This document shows, piece by piece, positions 63,328-64,000 of a stretch of DNA of 64,000 nucleotides (the stretch's first letter is position 1; each line of letters begins with the position of its first letter). Below the pieces are notes generated by a model. That model was not told the DNA's origin. It saw only the letters and a list, made by a program, of their open reading frames with translations, and did not search any database. This stretch comes from Azospirillaceae bacterium. Its GTDB lineage: Bacteria > Pseudomonadota > Alphaproteobacteria > Azospirillales > Azospirillaceae. The stretch spans positions 372,001 through 436,000 of the forward strand of contig JAPWJW010000005.1 in NCBI GenBank assembly GCA_028283825.1. The letters run 5' to 3'. The translations under genes and the position numbers were made by a program.

Positions 63328-64000
63328 TCAGCCGGCGCTCAGCACCAACACCCAGGGGGTGATCTGGCGCACGCTGGCGCCCTGGGCCTGGGCCACGGCG
63401 CGCAGGGCCGCCACCGGGTTGGCGGTGTTGTAGACGCCAGTCAGCGGCTGCCGCGCCAGATCGCCCCCCCGCACCAGGATCACGCCCCTGAAATAGGGGC
63501 GCAGCGCGTCCACCACGGCGGCGACCGGCTGGTTCTTGGCGACGATCTGGCCCTGGGTCCAGGCGGCAACCTCATCGGGGGACACTTGGTCCTGGCGGAT
63601 CGTGCCGGCTGTCACCCGGGCCGCCTGGCCGGCGCCTAGGTCCACCGGCGGGCCGGCGTCGCCTGCCACCCGCACCCGGCCCTCACGCACCGCCACGCTG
63701 GTGCCGGTATCGTCCATCCTCACCTCGAAGGCCGTGCCGATATCGGTGGCGACGGCGTCGCGGGTGCGCACGGCGAAGGGGTGGGCGGCGTCGTGCGTGA
63801 CTTCGAAGAACGCTTCGCCCCGCAGCAGGCGCACGCGGCGACCGCCGGAATCATCTTCCACATTGATGGCGCTCTGCGGACCCAGGTGCACGGTGCTGCC
63901 GTCGGCCAGGCGCAGGGTGCGCACTTCGCCCGTGCCGGTGGCCTGGTCGGCGGTCAGGTGGCGCACCAGCGACGGGGCGGCCATCGCCAGCACCAGGCAG
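63328..64000 (-). CDS. fecR: FecR-type anti-sigma regulator, 3' part, runs off the window
   Basis: At least 221 residues; the N-terminus lies beyond position 64000. The FecR core is TLRLADGSTVHLGPQSAINV, RRVRLLRGEAFFEVTHDAAH, PFAVRTRDAVATDIGTAFEV, then VREGRVRVAG. The C-terminal STN-like part has DALRPYFRGVILVRGGDLAR and ends VRQITPWVLVLSAG. In this family FecR passes the TonB-receptor signal to a FecI-type sigma factor. The receptor lies 131 bases downstream and is co-oriented; a fecI-like gene is expected just outside the window. Confidence 0.9.
   Translation of the reverse strand, partial: CLVLAMAAPSLVRHLTADQATGTGEVRTLRLADGSTVHLGPQSAINVEDDSGGRRVRLLRGEAFFEVTHDAAHPFAVRTRDAVATDIGTAFEVRMDDTGTSVAVREGRVRVAGDAGPPVDLGAGQAARVTAGTIRQDQVSPDEVAAWTQGQIVAKNQPVAAVVDALRPYFRGVILVRGGDLARQPLTGVYNTANPVAALRAVAQAQGASVRQITPWVLVLSAG

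Overview
The window is GC-rich DNA from an alphaproteobacterium. Gene content and codon use suggest Rhodospirillales, probably Azospirillaceae (Nitrospirillum or Azospirillum type); this is inference, as no rRNA or tRNA is present. The evidence includes MucR-type regulation, a GT4/debranching enzyme/OtsA/OtsB cluster, HWE/HisKA_2-type kinases and a FecR/TonB-receptor iron module.

Layout. 1-789: frameshifted XRE-ImmA/IrrE regulator-protease. 1.2-7.7 kb: BNR-repeat protein, membrane-anchored alpha/beta hydrolase, divergent secreted GH15 glucoamylase, and two tandem paralogues of a secreted SH3 protein with Gly/His-rich tails (one frameshifted). 8.0-12.1 kb: four-gene surface O-acetylation-type operon (two SGNH proteins, an MBOAT acyltransferase, a small membrane protein), followed by an HxlR regulator. 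13.3-19.7 kb: GT4 glycosyltransferase, amylo-alpha-1,6-glucosidase, OtsA and OtsB (alpha-glucan and trehalose metabolism). 19.8-22.5 kb: SnoaL/MarR divergon, exported DsrE-like protein, and a LysR gene divergent from an SDR oxidoreductase.

The main event is a roughly 24.26-kb mobile element (22943-47200) inserted inside that SDR gene. The two SDR halves (144 + 135 codons) rejoin in frame with no residue lost. The right end encodes three overlapping tyrosine recombinases plus a small coiled-coil protein, a Tn554-like or Gamma-Mobile-Trio-like module. Copies of CGTAAAC lie in mirror-image positions near both ends. The cargo looks like a defence and conflict island: HNH and PD-(D/E)XK-type nucleases, an AAA+ ATPase/LuxR/XRE/DUF6634-like operon, a UG/DRT-type reverse transcriptase behind a structured putative ncRNA, a truncated NucA-type nuclease, an orphan RNase A-like toxin with CdiI-like immunity protein, a MucR-type regulator and a 1336-residue nuclease-STAND NTPase. 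Much of the cargo is visibly AT-richer than the flanks.

47.8-64 kb returns to chromosomal-type DNA: a hybrid histidine kinase, an ethylene-receptor-like histidine kinase with its response regulator, an unusual pair of genes (RiPP-like leader peptide with Gly-rich tail plus an isoprenoid-synthase-fold protein), two MFS transporters, two LysR regulators, and a TonB receptor (frameshifted) with a partial FecR. Three otherwise intact genes each carry exactly one extra base in a short G/C run, so sequencing error is a live alternative to real pseudogenes.
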